DNA of 64,000 bases from Rhizoclosmatium globosum (lineage: Eukaryota; Chytridiomycota; Chytridiomycetes; Chytridiales; Chytriomycetaceae), in contig MCGO01000128.1 in assembly GCA_002104985.1 (NCBI GenBank), forward strand, positions 51,511-115,510, in the 5' to 3' direction. The notes under the pieces are model-generated. The model saw nothing but the letters and a program-made list of their open reading frames with translations. It was not told where the DNA came from and made no database searches. A program made the position numbers and the translations under genes. Below are positions 27,124-38,441 of the stretch, piece by piece; within the stretch, counting starts at the first letter, position 1, and each line of letters begins with the position of its first letter.

Positions 27124-28165
27124 TCACTCAACAGCTGAATTTTTCCGAATTAAGTTTGGCTGGATATTTCCACGTTTTTCGTCGCTTGGTCCGCCTCCTG
27201 CACCATGAGACGCGGGAGTCATTGTTGTTGTTTGTTGTTGGTTTGAAGATCTTCTTGCAGATGTGGTGTCCTTTTGTTGAGACCCTTTCACAAACAGCTT
27301 CAAAAACTTTGGAGAAACGACAGAGTCAATGCAAAAAAGCGGAAGAATGCAGTATCCCCTGTCACAAATTAATGTAGTCAAGAAAAACAAAGAGATACCC
27401 ACATATTCCATAGGATATTCGTGTAAAAGTTTCCACCCCAGTGGCTCTTGTAGCTAACACTTCCAGCCAAGTAAATAGCCGTAATCGACCCCGTCAACGC
27501 AGACAATTGAAGAACCTCCCACTTTCCGCCTTTTTCAAATGTCTTTCTCGCAACAACAATCAAAAACCAAACGTCAAAGTACGCAAACGAGATACCAGCC
27601 GCGATAGCTTGATACAAATCTTGGTTGAAACACGTTGTGAGGTCCATGTACAAACAAGGCAGGTTGGCGGCCAAGTTCAACGAAATGCACACCAACAGGA
27701 CAATCATATCCACAAATCCACGCGTAATCAAAGTTTCCGGAACAACCTTGAATTTTCTATAGAACAGCAACCAAAACCCAAGGTCAAACGTGCAAGCGGA
27801 AAAAAAGTAATACACGTGAAGTTTTGTATCGCAAGCTGTCGGGTCAACGCCCGTGCCATAGTACATGTTGAACGTGAGGCAATCGAGAAGAAAGAATCCC
27901 GAAATGGAGGTGACGACGTTGGACCCGATGGCTATGAAAACGACAAGCCAAATGAACGTGTTTTTCCAGTTCAACAAGGCTTCGTTGAGAAGAACGAATG
28001 AGAAGTAGAGTTGATACCTGGAACGCGTTTTTACTTCTCGATTCGAATATAGTGGATGGAAATTATGAGTACTAACATCAAGAATCCTGTCCATGTTGCG
28101 TTGTCTACGTTCGACCAAATGTATCCATCAACCCAACCAGTTGTTGGCAACGTAGTGTTGCTCAT
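27124..28165 (-). CDS. Orphan seven-helix membrane protein (copy B)
   Basis: Exons 28165-28077, 28017-27403 and 27358-27124 (complement) give 312 residues. It is clearly paralogous to the gene at 20609-21676: PTTGWV start, LNEALLN, LDCLTFNMYY, TTCFNQDLYQAIAAGISF, FYTNILWNM/GYC and DSVVSPKFLKLF. The tail is rich in Ser, Thr and Gln. Only the last intron is shared with copy A; copy B has an intron four codons after NATWTG that A lacks, and lacks two internal introns of A. No known family is recognised. Confidence 0.75.
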
Positions 28166-28529
28166 ATTTTTTCTTAGTATGGAAAAACAAACATGTGATT
28201 GATTCGACAATCGACCATGAAAATCTCTTGTTGAAATACAGTAACGGCTAAAATCTCTGTCCGAAAAATAGCTTCCGCTAATTCTTGCTAATTCAAAGAT
28301 AAATATAGAATATCGTGGTTATCAATTCCTATTTCTCAGGTTACGCAACCACTAATTGCCACAAAAAACTGAACCCACCTGTTGCATCTAGCAACGAGAC
28401 GGAAAAATTGCGTGGAATTTCGTTAATGTCGCTAATGATATAAATATCCTCGTAGATTACCGCAGAAGTTCTTTTCCTTCCAAATCTTCCAGCAAACGAG
28501 ATCAAAAATAATCCCCAAAAAAGTGCAGA
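28166..28529. promoter_or_regulatory. Divergent promoter region, 364 bp
   Basis: It separates the 7TM copy B gene (leftwards) and the GH26-like gene (rightwards) and should hold both promoters. A tataaa-type box occurs at about 28439-28445 (atgatataaatatcc), some 85 bp before the GH26-like start codon. Confidence 0.5.
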
Positions 28530-30115
28530 ATGCTTCGTGTCAATGGCGTCTCCATAATTTTAGCATTACTGGCCTCATCGCTGGTGCAAGGACTTGCAAA
28601 GCTTGAACCAGCTGACGGAAAGCTTATTTTCGGTGCATGGTTTGATTCCTCCACAGGACCAGTTTCTGGAGGAGAAACTGCAGCCAGTTTCAACAAGAAG
28701 ATTGGATTCAATTCAGGTGTATTTCAAGTCTACCAGCATCTTCCCCCGCGTTTGCCAAAGGATGGGCCTCCTGATTATGATACCAAGAACCATAACGCTG
28801 ACGGGACAATCAATCTCGATATTTTGAATGAGGGAACGGATGCTGCTATATTCTTGACTATTTATCCAGATAATTCAACGGGAATCGCTGACTCGGATAT
28901 CAACGCACTTGCAATTCAATCTCGCACAATCATCGTAAGACTCATTATTGTATTTTCCAAGATTAAAGTGTTTGCACAAACTAGAATACCACTGGAAGAA
29001 ACCTGTTTATTCGTTTTGGTGTAAGTTTGCCTTGATTACCTTTCCACAACTTACAACCATATCCTTAGCCGGAAATGAACGGAGATTGGATGTCTTATTC
29101 GGGCAACCCAACGGCTTATATAGCACTTTGGAGAAAGGTTTACACTGCTGTCAACAAAGTCGCTCCTTCTGCCGCCTTTGTGTGGTCTCCAAATCCTGAC
29201 ACATACCAGGGTATCTACCCTTATGCTCCGTACTGGCCTGGCCCTGATTATGTTGATTGGGTTGGTTTGTCTACTTGTAAGTTTCTCCACAAAAAATCAT
29301 TAAGTTCTGACACTTTGGTTCAGATTGGAAAGGTTTCCAAGACAATTACCCGTACTCTTACATGAAGAACTCTCTCTGTCCAACAGACTATACTGCACAA
29401 GTTTTGGATGCCAAGGGACAGCAGGGAAGCAAGGTATCGTTTTATCAGGAGTATGTACTCAAATATGATAAACCATTTGTGGTGAGTTGATTACAGTGTC
29501 AAAAGATATCATCTAATTTTCATTTCCAGATTTCGGAAGGAGGAGGTGCATTCCAACTCGCATACAGCGAAGGCTCTACTCGTACTCTCGTGGACCCAGG
29601 ACCAGGTCGCACTCAAATGGTCATGGTAAAGAACTCACTCGTTAATATAAATCGGACTTATTTATCTCGATACTAAAAATCAGGGCTTCTGGAACTCAAA
29701 CATCTTCAATCCAGACTTTATGAAAGCGTATCCAAAAGTGAAAATGGCGATTTCATTCGAGATCTGGAAGCTTGAGGCAGAACAACAATTCGCCACTGAA
29801 CGCGACTTCAGAATCATTGGAGATGATGCCACTGCAAGTACTTTCCGTACCGCGATCATGAAATTGGATGATGCTGGGCATATGATTTGGGCAAAAGTTG
29901 TTCCAGCAAAGACATCTGCTACAACCGCTGCGGAGCAGACAACTGCGGCAGTCACCACAACTACGTCTGCTCTCGCAACTTCTGCATTGGTTGTGACTCA
30001 AAATCCTTCCAATAAGGATGCTGTTACCCAAAAGACTTCCTATTCGCCAGCGAAGACAAGCATTTCGCTGACGTTACTGTTATCGATTCTGATTATCGCC
30101 TTGATGCTTTTCTGA
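28530..30115 (+). CDS. Secreted GPI-type glycoside hydrolase, GH26-like
   Basis: Exons 28530-28934, 28985-29020, 29069-29276, 29324-29481, 29530-29625 and 29684-30115 give 444 residues. It has a signal peptide (residues 6-22), a hydrolase fold, a Thr/Ser-rich stem (about 370-425) and a hydrophobic C-terminus that fits a GPI signal. The candidate acid/base Glu is in FIRFGPEMNGDW and the candidate nucleophile in VISEGGG. GH26 enzymes cut beta-mannans and related glucans; here the residue before the first Glu is Pro where many GH26 enzymes have His, so substrate is uncertain. The 36-nt second exon restores the RF(G)PEMNG motif and supports the splicing. Confidence 0.78.
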
Positions 30116-30619
30116 ACGTTTTCTTGTGCTTTTGGCTTTTTTATCTCTCGTTACAACAATAAACAGAAATTTAGTTCTGAAGGGCAGGCAAGATATGATT
30201 ATCAAACAAACGCAAAAGAGTCGAATAATAAGCCAATAGATCCACGTTAATTAGAAATTAGGATTTGGTCCGCAAGTATTACCCCTTTGTAGTTTTGGGT
30301 AAATCCTCAAACAATCGGAAATCACGGGGGTAAATCTTGAAAGAAGTGTCCCAACCCGTCCCGCCTCTGTCCGGCAAACTCATAACGAAACAAACTAAGG
30401 CTATATCTATTGGGCGATACACGGCGAAACTATCTTGGATACTTTTCTTATCGTTTGGCATCAGTGAAACCACGCTATAGCTCTCATCGAAACAGAGAAA
30501 AACGACCTCTTGAAACAGTGTAAAAGCCGACCAATATTGGAATATTATTCACCTTGATTATCACGGAGGCTTCATACTTGAATCAAAACAACGAGAGACC
30601 CCTTGGCGAATAGTTCAAA
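30116..30619. other. Intergenic spacer, 504 bp
   Basis: This lies between the GH26-like gene and the MOK-like kinase gene, both on the plus strand. It holds a polyadenylation-like AATAAAC near 30160 and presumably the kinase promoter. Nothing else is recognised. Confidence 0.5.
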
Positions 30620-33487
30620 ATGAGCGACAATAGCGTGGATAAACCGAAACCTGATGGAAGCGCGACGAAACTAGAAGGTTAGTATGCCGCGCGGCATACT
30701 CAGTTACTGACGCAGTGAAACTCAGACTTTCGTTTGATGTGTAAACTGGGAGAAGGAACTTTTTCGGAAGTACTGAAAGTGAAGCATAAACGAACGGGCC
30801 AAATATACGCGATGAAACGATTCCGAAAGCACTTTAACACGTGAGATATGATGGAATACTGGCGTGTTCAGAGCTAAACCCATAACTCTTAGGTATGAAG
30901 AGATTGAAGGACTTCGAGAAATACAAGCCCTGAAGCGTTTGAATCCACACCCTCATATCGTTGACCTTCATGATGTTGTTTTGTAAGGAGCGAGAAATTT
31001 GGCGGCTGATACTGACTTAAAGCCAGTGAACCTCGAAATGGTGTACTCTCCCTGAATTTCGAACTCATGGATTGTAATCTATACGAGCTGATTTCTCGAA
31101 AGAATTTGTTGATGACTGAAAGCAAGGCGAAAATGTATATGCATCAAATTTGTAAAGGACTGGAGTACATTCACAGGTAATCCAACACCATCAATGTTTC
31201 CTAGCACTAACCATCCACCCGCTATGCATCTAGCAAAGGAATTTTTCATCGAGACATCAAACCTGAGGTGCGTTACATTCTCTGAGCTATTCTGGCGTCA
31301 TTCTAAATCTTTTCTCAGAACATTTTAGTGAAAGACTTCAATATCAAAATCGCAGATTTTGGATCCTGTCGAGGCATCCATTCAAAACAACCCTACACCG
31401 AATATATCGCAACAAGGTGGTATCGGCCCCCAGAATGCTTACTCTGCGATGGAATATATACCTACAAGATGGATATCTGGAGTGCAGGATGTGTTTTGTA
31501 CGAAGTCATTTCCAAACAGCCGTTGTTTCCAGGATCAAACGAGCTCGATCAAATTCACAGGATACATAATATCATGGGAACACCAAGTACAAAACTACTG
31601 AAACAAATGCTTGGGTAAGTGATATTGTTTGGGAGTGGTCTGGTTTAAACCGATTTGCACAGAAATCGAGCAAGTTCTCCTAAATTTCAGTTTACGCCAA
31701 AAGAAGGAACAGGAATTCGAACGCTTTTACCTTATGTATCGCAAGATTGCGTCGATATAATCAATGCGTTGCTCATTTATAATCCGGATGAACGGTGAGA
31801 GACGTTTCAGTGTGTGTCTCTTGCCCTAATGACTGTATCGATAGAATTTCAGCAAAGGAGGCTTTGAAACATGCCTTTTTCAAGGATATAAATGCTTTGA
31901 AGCAAAATGTGACTGTATCACAGGATTCTCTCCAAGCTGCTGGGAAAACTGTTCCCGCCGCAACAGGAAAGCCTGGAAAAGTAAGTAAATTAAGTGATTC
32001 TCGAAGTCAATTGATGTCTTTAAATATCAGGGCGAGGCCGATATTACTGATTCAACCGCACCTGCTGCTTCTTCAACCTATATCAAGGCCCCAAAAGAAG
32101 AAGCCAAGGTAGCTCCTGTAGCAGTAGATGAGTCAACAGCAGTCGCTGGTATGTAACTTCTGCTATCATCCATCATTCTAAAGACTTTTTAAAGCGAGTT
32201 CCATGATGACCATCACTGAATCTGAGACAATGCCTTCAGAAACTGATATAACAGAAGCTGCAGCTAAAGAAAATCATGTGCATCGCCCAAAAGGGAAGGA
32301 AGTAGAACCACAAATGAGCGACGAAAAACCACCTCCTTATTCCAAGCGAGAATCAGAACACATTCACTTGCCAAATATCCCAAATCTGGAACACTCGAAA
32401 CACCATTCTAACAAGCCACATCATACGGAGGAGGAGCAAAAACACGTGAAACATCGAGACAAGTCGGAAGTAAAATCAGACAACCACAGTCACCCTCCAG
32501 CTCCTGAACTAGATCTATTTATTGGACATGCTCCAATTCCATCTGTAACAGAACAACACCAACAGCCACATCATCAACCAATACCCCACCACCAAACGCA
32601 GTCACACCACCAAGCACCAGCTCACGCCCCACCCCAGCCGATCAAACACCACCCAGTACCACTTCACGATGGAAAACAATTACCGTCACTTCAAGGATCC
32701 TTTTCAAACACAACATACCAACAACAACAACACCAAACCCAAATCCAGAAACAACTATTACTCCAACAACAACAATCCCAATCCATATCACAAGGCCCCA
32801 AAATGCAATACCTCCAACCCATAGCGCACGCAACAGGGAGTGACAAGCAAAACAACAACGAACCAGCCGTCCTCCAAGTTGTCCAAAGCAACGACAGCAT
32901 ATCAACAAGCGCGTCGTCCGTAAAGGAATCAAAGCGACGAAGCATACACGAAAAGAAAGTCGCCGAAGCCGTGCTGGCACGGGCAAGGAGGATCCAACAG
33001 GTGGGACCTGCAGGCGACCTGAAGCGGAATCCAATGGTAGGCCATAAACAAATCGGACGGATTCATGGCGTTCCTGGACAAGGCGCCGCTGCAGCTGCTG
33101 ATCCCATGATGTTTGGAGTTGTTGGGAAAAATGCACCAAACAATAATTCGACAAAGGTGAGACTTTTTTCTATAAAACGTGAACTGGTGTGTACTAACAA
33201 AAAATCGTGATTTTCTACAGTTCCCTGTTCTCAGCTTCGCTCCTCCTCAAAACGGAGGCCAGAGTATGGGTATTAGCAACAACAACAACGGACAAAACAA
33301 CTTACCGCCTTTACACAACCATGATATGGAAAGCAAGAGCAAGTACAAGTTTGCTCAAAACCAAATTCCAAAGGAATCTGTGATGCTTCCATCGTTAACG
33401 GATAAGACCCACCAACTCAAGCTGAACGCCGCCCCAGCCGCCATCGATGCAAACTCGACTAATTTACCTGCACTGAAACGGAAATGA
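30620..33487 (+). CDS. MOK-type protein kinase (RCK/MAK/MOK family)
   Basis: Exons 30620-30677, 30726-30840, 30893-30982, 31027-31176, 31234-31267, 31319-31614, 31663-31794, 31845-31980, 32031-32148, 32195-33156 and 33221-33487 give 785 residues. The kinase domain (about 20-300) has GEGTFSEV, AMKRF, HRDIKPEN, ADFGSCRG, a TEY activation loop in KQPYTEY, TRWYRPPECLL and a CMGC insert. The blocks SKQPYTEYI.TRWYR, KMD.WSAGCV and PLFPG.NELDQI are specific to MOK rather than MAK or ICK. MOK and its relatives regulate cilium length and transport. The C-terminal 480 residues are His/Gln/Pro-rich low complexity with no family. A flagellar role fits a zoospore-forming fungus (inference). Confidence 0.88.
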
Positions 33488-34458
33488 ACAAGCATGTTTC
33501 ATTCATCGATTTTCTATTTCTATTTCTATATACACAACAATCTGGATGGGGAGGAAAGCGGGCTTATTACAATTCTTTTTTTTTGTTTCCTTTATTTCGT
33601 TCTGCTCTACGTTTTTTTTCTCATTCGATTTGCTTGTATGTACCACACCTTAAAAAACTCGTTATACTATTAGCTGGCGGCAGATATTGCTGGATTCGAA
33701 GGATTCACTCCGAATCCTCCGAATCTTTTCAAATCCGACGAAACCTGCGTTTTGAGCAGATATTCAACGCCGAATCCTTCCAGGATTTTGAAATCCTGCA
33801 AATCCAAGGTTTTGGGCAGATATTCAGACACGAACCTTGCTAATCCAACAAATCCTCCAGCGTTTCTGAATCTGATTCCAATCCACCTGAATCCTTTCCA
33901 TTTTGGGTGTAAAAACTGAAACCAGGGGTTGAGCACGATTCGAAGGATTCGAAAGCAAGATTCGGGTCTGAAACAAACAAAATCAGAACTTTCATTTCGT
34001 TTACTTCTGAAATTAAAATCCTTCCAAACCTTCTTCTTCACTTCCTCTTCAACAGCGACTGCAAATCAAGTGATTCTGAAAATAATATCCCAAACTTTTC
34101 TTGGCTACCTATTAATCCACGGGTCTCCTACCTTGAATTGTTTCAACAGATTATTTTTGGCAACGCTAACGGTTGCGGCAGGTTTTGGTACCAACTTGTC
34201 GGAGGAGACCAAACCTCGAAGTCCAACTTGAAATCGACGAACCCAACCCCAACCCTTGCAGGATTTGATCTCAAACAGAATTGGCTGGACCGAAAATCAA
34301 ATCCTGCAAATCCTGTGAATATCTGCCGACCACTATTGGAAGCTTTATTGAATTTCATCCATGTGTTCCCCTTCACAAAAACATTCCCCACACACCCGAC
34401 ACACAGCAGGTATATTATATCCTTATTTTAATCATGCACGTATATAGTATGGGTCCTG
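33488..34458. other. Intergenic region, 971 bp, mostly repeat
   Basis: The region follows the MOK-like gene and precedes the 3' end of a small gene on the other strand. Its core (33675-34330) is the degenerate GGATTC-rich repeat described separately. The rest is AT-rich with no coding signal. Confidence 0.55.
33675..34330. repeat. Unclassified GGATTC-rich element with inverted CGGCAGATATT ends
   Basis: The left edge has CGGCAGATATT (about 33679) and the right edge its inverse complement AATATCTGCCG (about 34318-34328). Each end is followed inwards by spaced GGATT motifs. Inside, CAGATATT recurs at about 33757 and 33817, within diverged units that also hold AAATCC...AAACC. There is no open frame of note and no clear target duplication. 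It could be a non-autonomous DNA transposon remnant or a decayed tandem array. Confidence 0.5.
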
Positions 34459-34892
34459 TTAGAAATCATCCTCAAACTGAACCATCCAAGCCTCAAGGCC
34501 GCTCTGAGCCAACATGACGTTACCAGTTCTTCCCAATACGCAAGCCTTTAATGCAGTTGATCTGAAACTTTGAGCAGAAAACTGTAAGTTGAAAAGGTGG
34601 GGTATTAGTTCTGAATACAGCATTGGCAGTTTCCCTCAGTTTACTCAACTGTCTCGGATGCAAATGCTCCAGGTCCAGCCGAGCCCATTGACTCCGCCGT
34701 AAATGCAAATGATCCCGCAAATGACGATGCCCCTGAGAATGAAGGCGTGGACTGCTCTGTAAACCGCTCAGAGGATGGACTTGGCTGTTGGGCCTGAAAC
34801 CGTGGCGATGCGGCAGAGAGAGAAGCCATGCGGATCGATGATTGTCGCAGCGATGTTTGTGTTTTCAGAATGTGGGCTGTAAACCGATTCAT
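34459..34892 (-). CDS. Small hypothetical protein, probably mitochondrial
   Basis: Exons 34892-34650 and 34581-34459 (complement) give 121 residues. The first 35 residues are basic, Ser/Thr-rich and free of acidic residues (MNRFTAHILKTQTSLRQSS...), like a mitochondrial presequence. The middle is Ser/Phe/Ala/Gly-rich, and the end reads LKACVLGRTGNVMLAQ followed by a short acidic tail. The splice uses a GTTGAG donor, as the SDR gene in this window also appears to. No family is recognised; without splicing the frame ends at 34643. Confidence 0.45.
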
Positions 34893-35115
34893 CTTGTTTT
34901 TGACGATTGGTTTTGGTTCGGTTGGTTGGTTTGTTGATGACCTTCAAAGAAAAAGAGAAGAGAACAAAAGTACACAAATACAATAAAACCAAGATCATAT
35001 TTCAACACATTGCGAAAATACTATGTACGAGATGACGAATCAAAAACAAACAAACAAAACAGAATAACGATAGACCAAACCCCCCCACATCCACACTTCT
35101 TCACTTATGACATCT

Positions 35116-38100
35116 CTAATCAAAGTAGGCCACAAAAGCGGTAGCATCATCATACCGAATCTGCTTCTGCCAGTACAAATGCTGCATAGCCTTCACAATC
35201 GCGGGGTGGATCCTGCCTTCCGCGTTCTTCCCCATTTCTCGTTCCACAAGAACTTCAGACACTTGTCGTAACCGGTCCTCCATCACAGCGTGGAAATCAA
35301 AGAGAGCAGGTTTTGTTGGTGGTGGCAGTTTTGTTGAGGTTGGGAGGAACTGAGTGTGTGGTGCTGCTGAAGTTGCTGTTGCAGATGGAGTTTCTACGAC
35401 AATATCATCCTCATCGTCCATCATCAACATGTCTTCGTCTTCTTCTAATGCTTGTGGCTGCTGCTCGCTTTTTGCTTCCTCGACTTTTGGTTTGCTTGCC
35501 TCACTTGATGACCCAAGCCCTTCCCCTTCCTCCTCCTCCTCGACTTCATCTCCATCATTTTCACCAGTTTTCTTGCTCTTGACAGTGTCTTTGGATGCAA
35601 CAGCAGTAGATCCATTGGAGGACGCAACGCTTCCTTCCTCCTCTCCATCTTCGTCATCGTCATCTTCCATCTCAACCACTCTTTCAGGCTCCGCAGCAAC
35701 AGCAACACCTTCAATTCCAACCTCTCCCTCTCCCACAGCAACAACTGCTCGCCTCTGAACCCTCTCCTCTCTCAAAACCCTCCGCCTCTCAACCTCTCTT
35801 CGCTTCCACTCCCTCTTTTCCCGTTTATAACCCTCAACAGCCCGCTCATACTCATCCCTCTCAGCTTCAACACTCATCACAGCAGCTTCAACAACTCCCA
35901 TCACCATAGAAACCTGTCTCTCCGTGTCCCCAGAGTTATCCATCAAATGGTCCCAGATTCCATCCGTCGCAAGAACCATCACATACTCCCACCGCTTATC
36001 CAGTTCAACAAAGCTAACATCAGGCACAGGACTCAACACCGCTGGCTCAATCTTGAACAACAAGTCTCCCATAGTACCCGTCAAGTTCAAAGTGCGTCGA
36101 TGACTCACACCGACAGCTTTGACGGCAGGACTTGCGTGACGGTAAATACGTGCATTCGCGAGCTCGTTGTACGGAACATCGCCGCGAAGACTTGGGTGCT
36201 GAGGGTTCATTGGGATCAAGGTATGGCTTGGAGACATGAAGTGTCCTCCACTTGTGTAGATGCTGTAGACTTTGGCAGGGTGTGTCATGTTGTGGTCTGT
36301 GCTTGTGAACACTTGGCTCCATGGCTGCTTCTCGGCACCGCGTTCAGTGCGAGGACGAGAGTGAAGCGTCATTCTGGAGTCACCGACGTTCAAGTTCACG
36401 ATCCAGCCGTTGTGGATGACGACAGCGACAAGTGCACACCCATCATCGTCTGGGCGGTCTGAAGGGATGGAGCCTGCGTCGACCCAGGTACGGTAACGAG
36501 AGACTTGGATAGCGCAGTATTCAGCGTCAATGATGCGGAAGGCTTCGCACGCCCGTGTTTCAAAATCAAGGCGGTGCTGAGGAAGTGAGAAATCCCATGA
36601 TTGTGTCTTGAGAAGGTCAGTAAGGATGGCTTTTGTACGAGGGACAAAAAACTGTTTCAGGTTGTTAGTCCCAGCAGCAAGATAATGAGATAAAAGTAAC
36701 CAAAAAACGCATCAACGGAAAAATGGAGTAAAAGTACATACTTTGGATGCAAGAATACCACCGTGTCCATCTGCAAGAATAAAAAGGCGCGAAGTCTCAG
36801 TGGAAGGAAAGATTCGTTTTGAGGAAGTGTTTGCACGACGAGTCAGAGTTTCTGTAGCATCATGTTGTTGCATTGATGAGTTGTTTGTCGATGAAAGCGT
36901 AGATTCAGTATCGGAGGATGCAGTTGAAGTTTCCATCAAATCCACAGCACCAGCACTGCCTGCTTTCGAGTTCATAATGTCCATCACAACATCGTCATCG
37001 TCTTCTTGGTCGTCTGACATGATGGATCCCGATTCTGAAATAATATCATATTGGTTGATGCTGGACGATGACATGGCCGCAAAGTCTTCAGTCTTGGAGC
37101 TGTCCATCATTTCGTCCTTTTTGGTTTCGTCACTGTTTGCCAATGCATTGCTGTTGCTTGTATTCCAAGTGGTATCATACTGGAAAAGTGTGAGTATATG
37201 TGTCTGAAGATAAGGAATCACTCGTTCGTTCAATTCTCCAAGTTGATCCACCAAATACTTCTCGTACCAAATGCGAAACCAATTTTTCACATTTCCATCT
37301 GCTCTAATTCGTTGTTCTGCTTGTGGGATGCTTGCTACACAGCCACAATACCCATTGAACATTCGCCCATGAATCCATATTCTTTCCTCAAATGTATAAT
37401 ATTAAAATATACCTCGTGAGTGACAACGCCGCCATCTTCAAAATGGTGCCCATGAATGCGATGATCACCGCCAAGACCCTGGGCGGCCCACATTGCACGA
37501 TCATTCTTTGATGGCCAATGGATATCTTCGATTTGGGTATGAATAGGAATTCTGATAAAGTCAGTAGTGACGAGGTTTGATGCAGTAGGATGAGCTGCGG
37601 CCGAGATCATGTTTCTGTAACCTATTTGTTGTTGGCAGCAAGTCAGGGACAGCGGTACACCAAGTTCCAGGATACACAGGAAAACATACCAAGCTCCGAA
37701 GAGACGGCCCATGCAATGTTGTGGTAGAGTTTTTGCCTCTTTTGCGGAGGCACTTCGGGTTCGTCCAAGTTGTCGATTGTTGAAGGGGCCGCCGAGTCCT
37801 TCGCCTCCGCCGTCTCGTTGCTGCTGCTATTGATTACATCATCAACATCGTCGTTGTTGTTGTTGTTGTTGTTGTTCTCGGATTGGACCGAGACGAGGCC
37901 GAGTGCGGTGGCGGGTCTGTCTCTCTCGATTGAATTTGAAGCCGCGGCAGTCGCGGCAGCTGAGGCGGCATCGACATCAAGCCTGAGCTGGGCCTGATGA
38001 GTCATCTGGAGGCGCCCGACATCGGCGGCGGACTGCGACGGTCGCAGCCGAGCAAAGCCGAATCCGGAAAGAAGACCATCGAGAAGTGTCCGTGGCCGCT

Positions 38101-38227
38101 CGCTTCCGCCTCCACTTCCACTTCCGCTTCCGCTTCCGCTTCCGGTGGTGCTTGGTCCAACGTTCCAGCTGAGTTTGCGTCGGAGGCCCTTGCCGTCACG
38201 CTCGCGGTGGTGGTTTGGGTTGCTCAT
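35116..38227 (-). CDS. PP2C-type protein phosphatase with large acidic insert
   Basis: Exons 38227-37690, 37621-37413, 37386-36742 and 36651-35116 (complement) give 975 residues. The PP2C metal and core motifs are present: ADGHGG in exon 3, then DDGCALV, LNVGDSR and ATDGIWDHLMD in exon 4. The catalytic domain is interrupted: about 150 acidic, Ser-rich residues lie before DGHGG, and after DGIWD comes an Arg/Glu coiled coil and a long Asp/Glu tract before a conserved-looking C-terminal helix (HPAIVKAMQHLYW). It should be a Mg/Mn-dependent Ser/Thr phosphatase; target unknown. The join between exons 2 and 3 needs removal of only 26 nt and is the weak point of the model. Confidence 0.78.
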
Positions 38228-38441
38228 TCAATGCTGCTTTTCTGTCCCTGAAATGAAACAACAAACCCCTTCTTTGAAACAGAACTCCACTGCCTCAATT
38301 CGGTTTCACCTTCTTTTTCAATTAATAATTAAGCTTAATTAAGGGATAATTAAGTTTTCTTTGTTTTTTGAATTCGGACCATGTTCAAAAGTCGTCAAAA
38401 CAAAAACTTGTCGGAAAATAATACATCTGTCAAACTCCCTC

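Noticed and set aside
32642..33154. Minus-strand frame opposite the MOK-like tail
   Set aside because: It is a shadow of the His/Gln-rich coding sequence.
33660..34430. Possible transposase or retroelement in the repeat region
   Set aside because: No frame over 125 codons shows transposase, RT or integrase motifs, and no target duplication was found.
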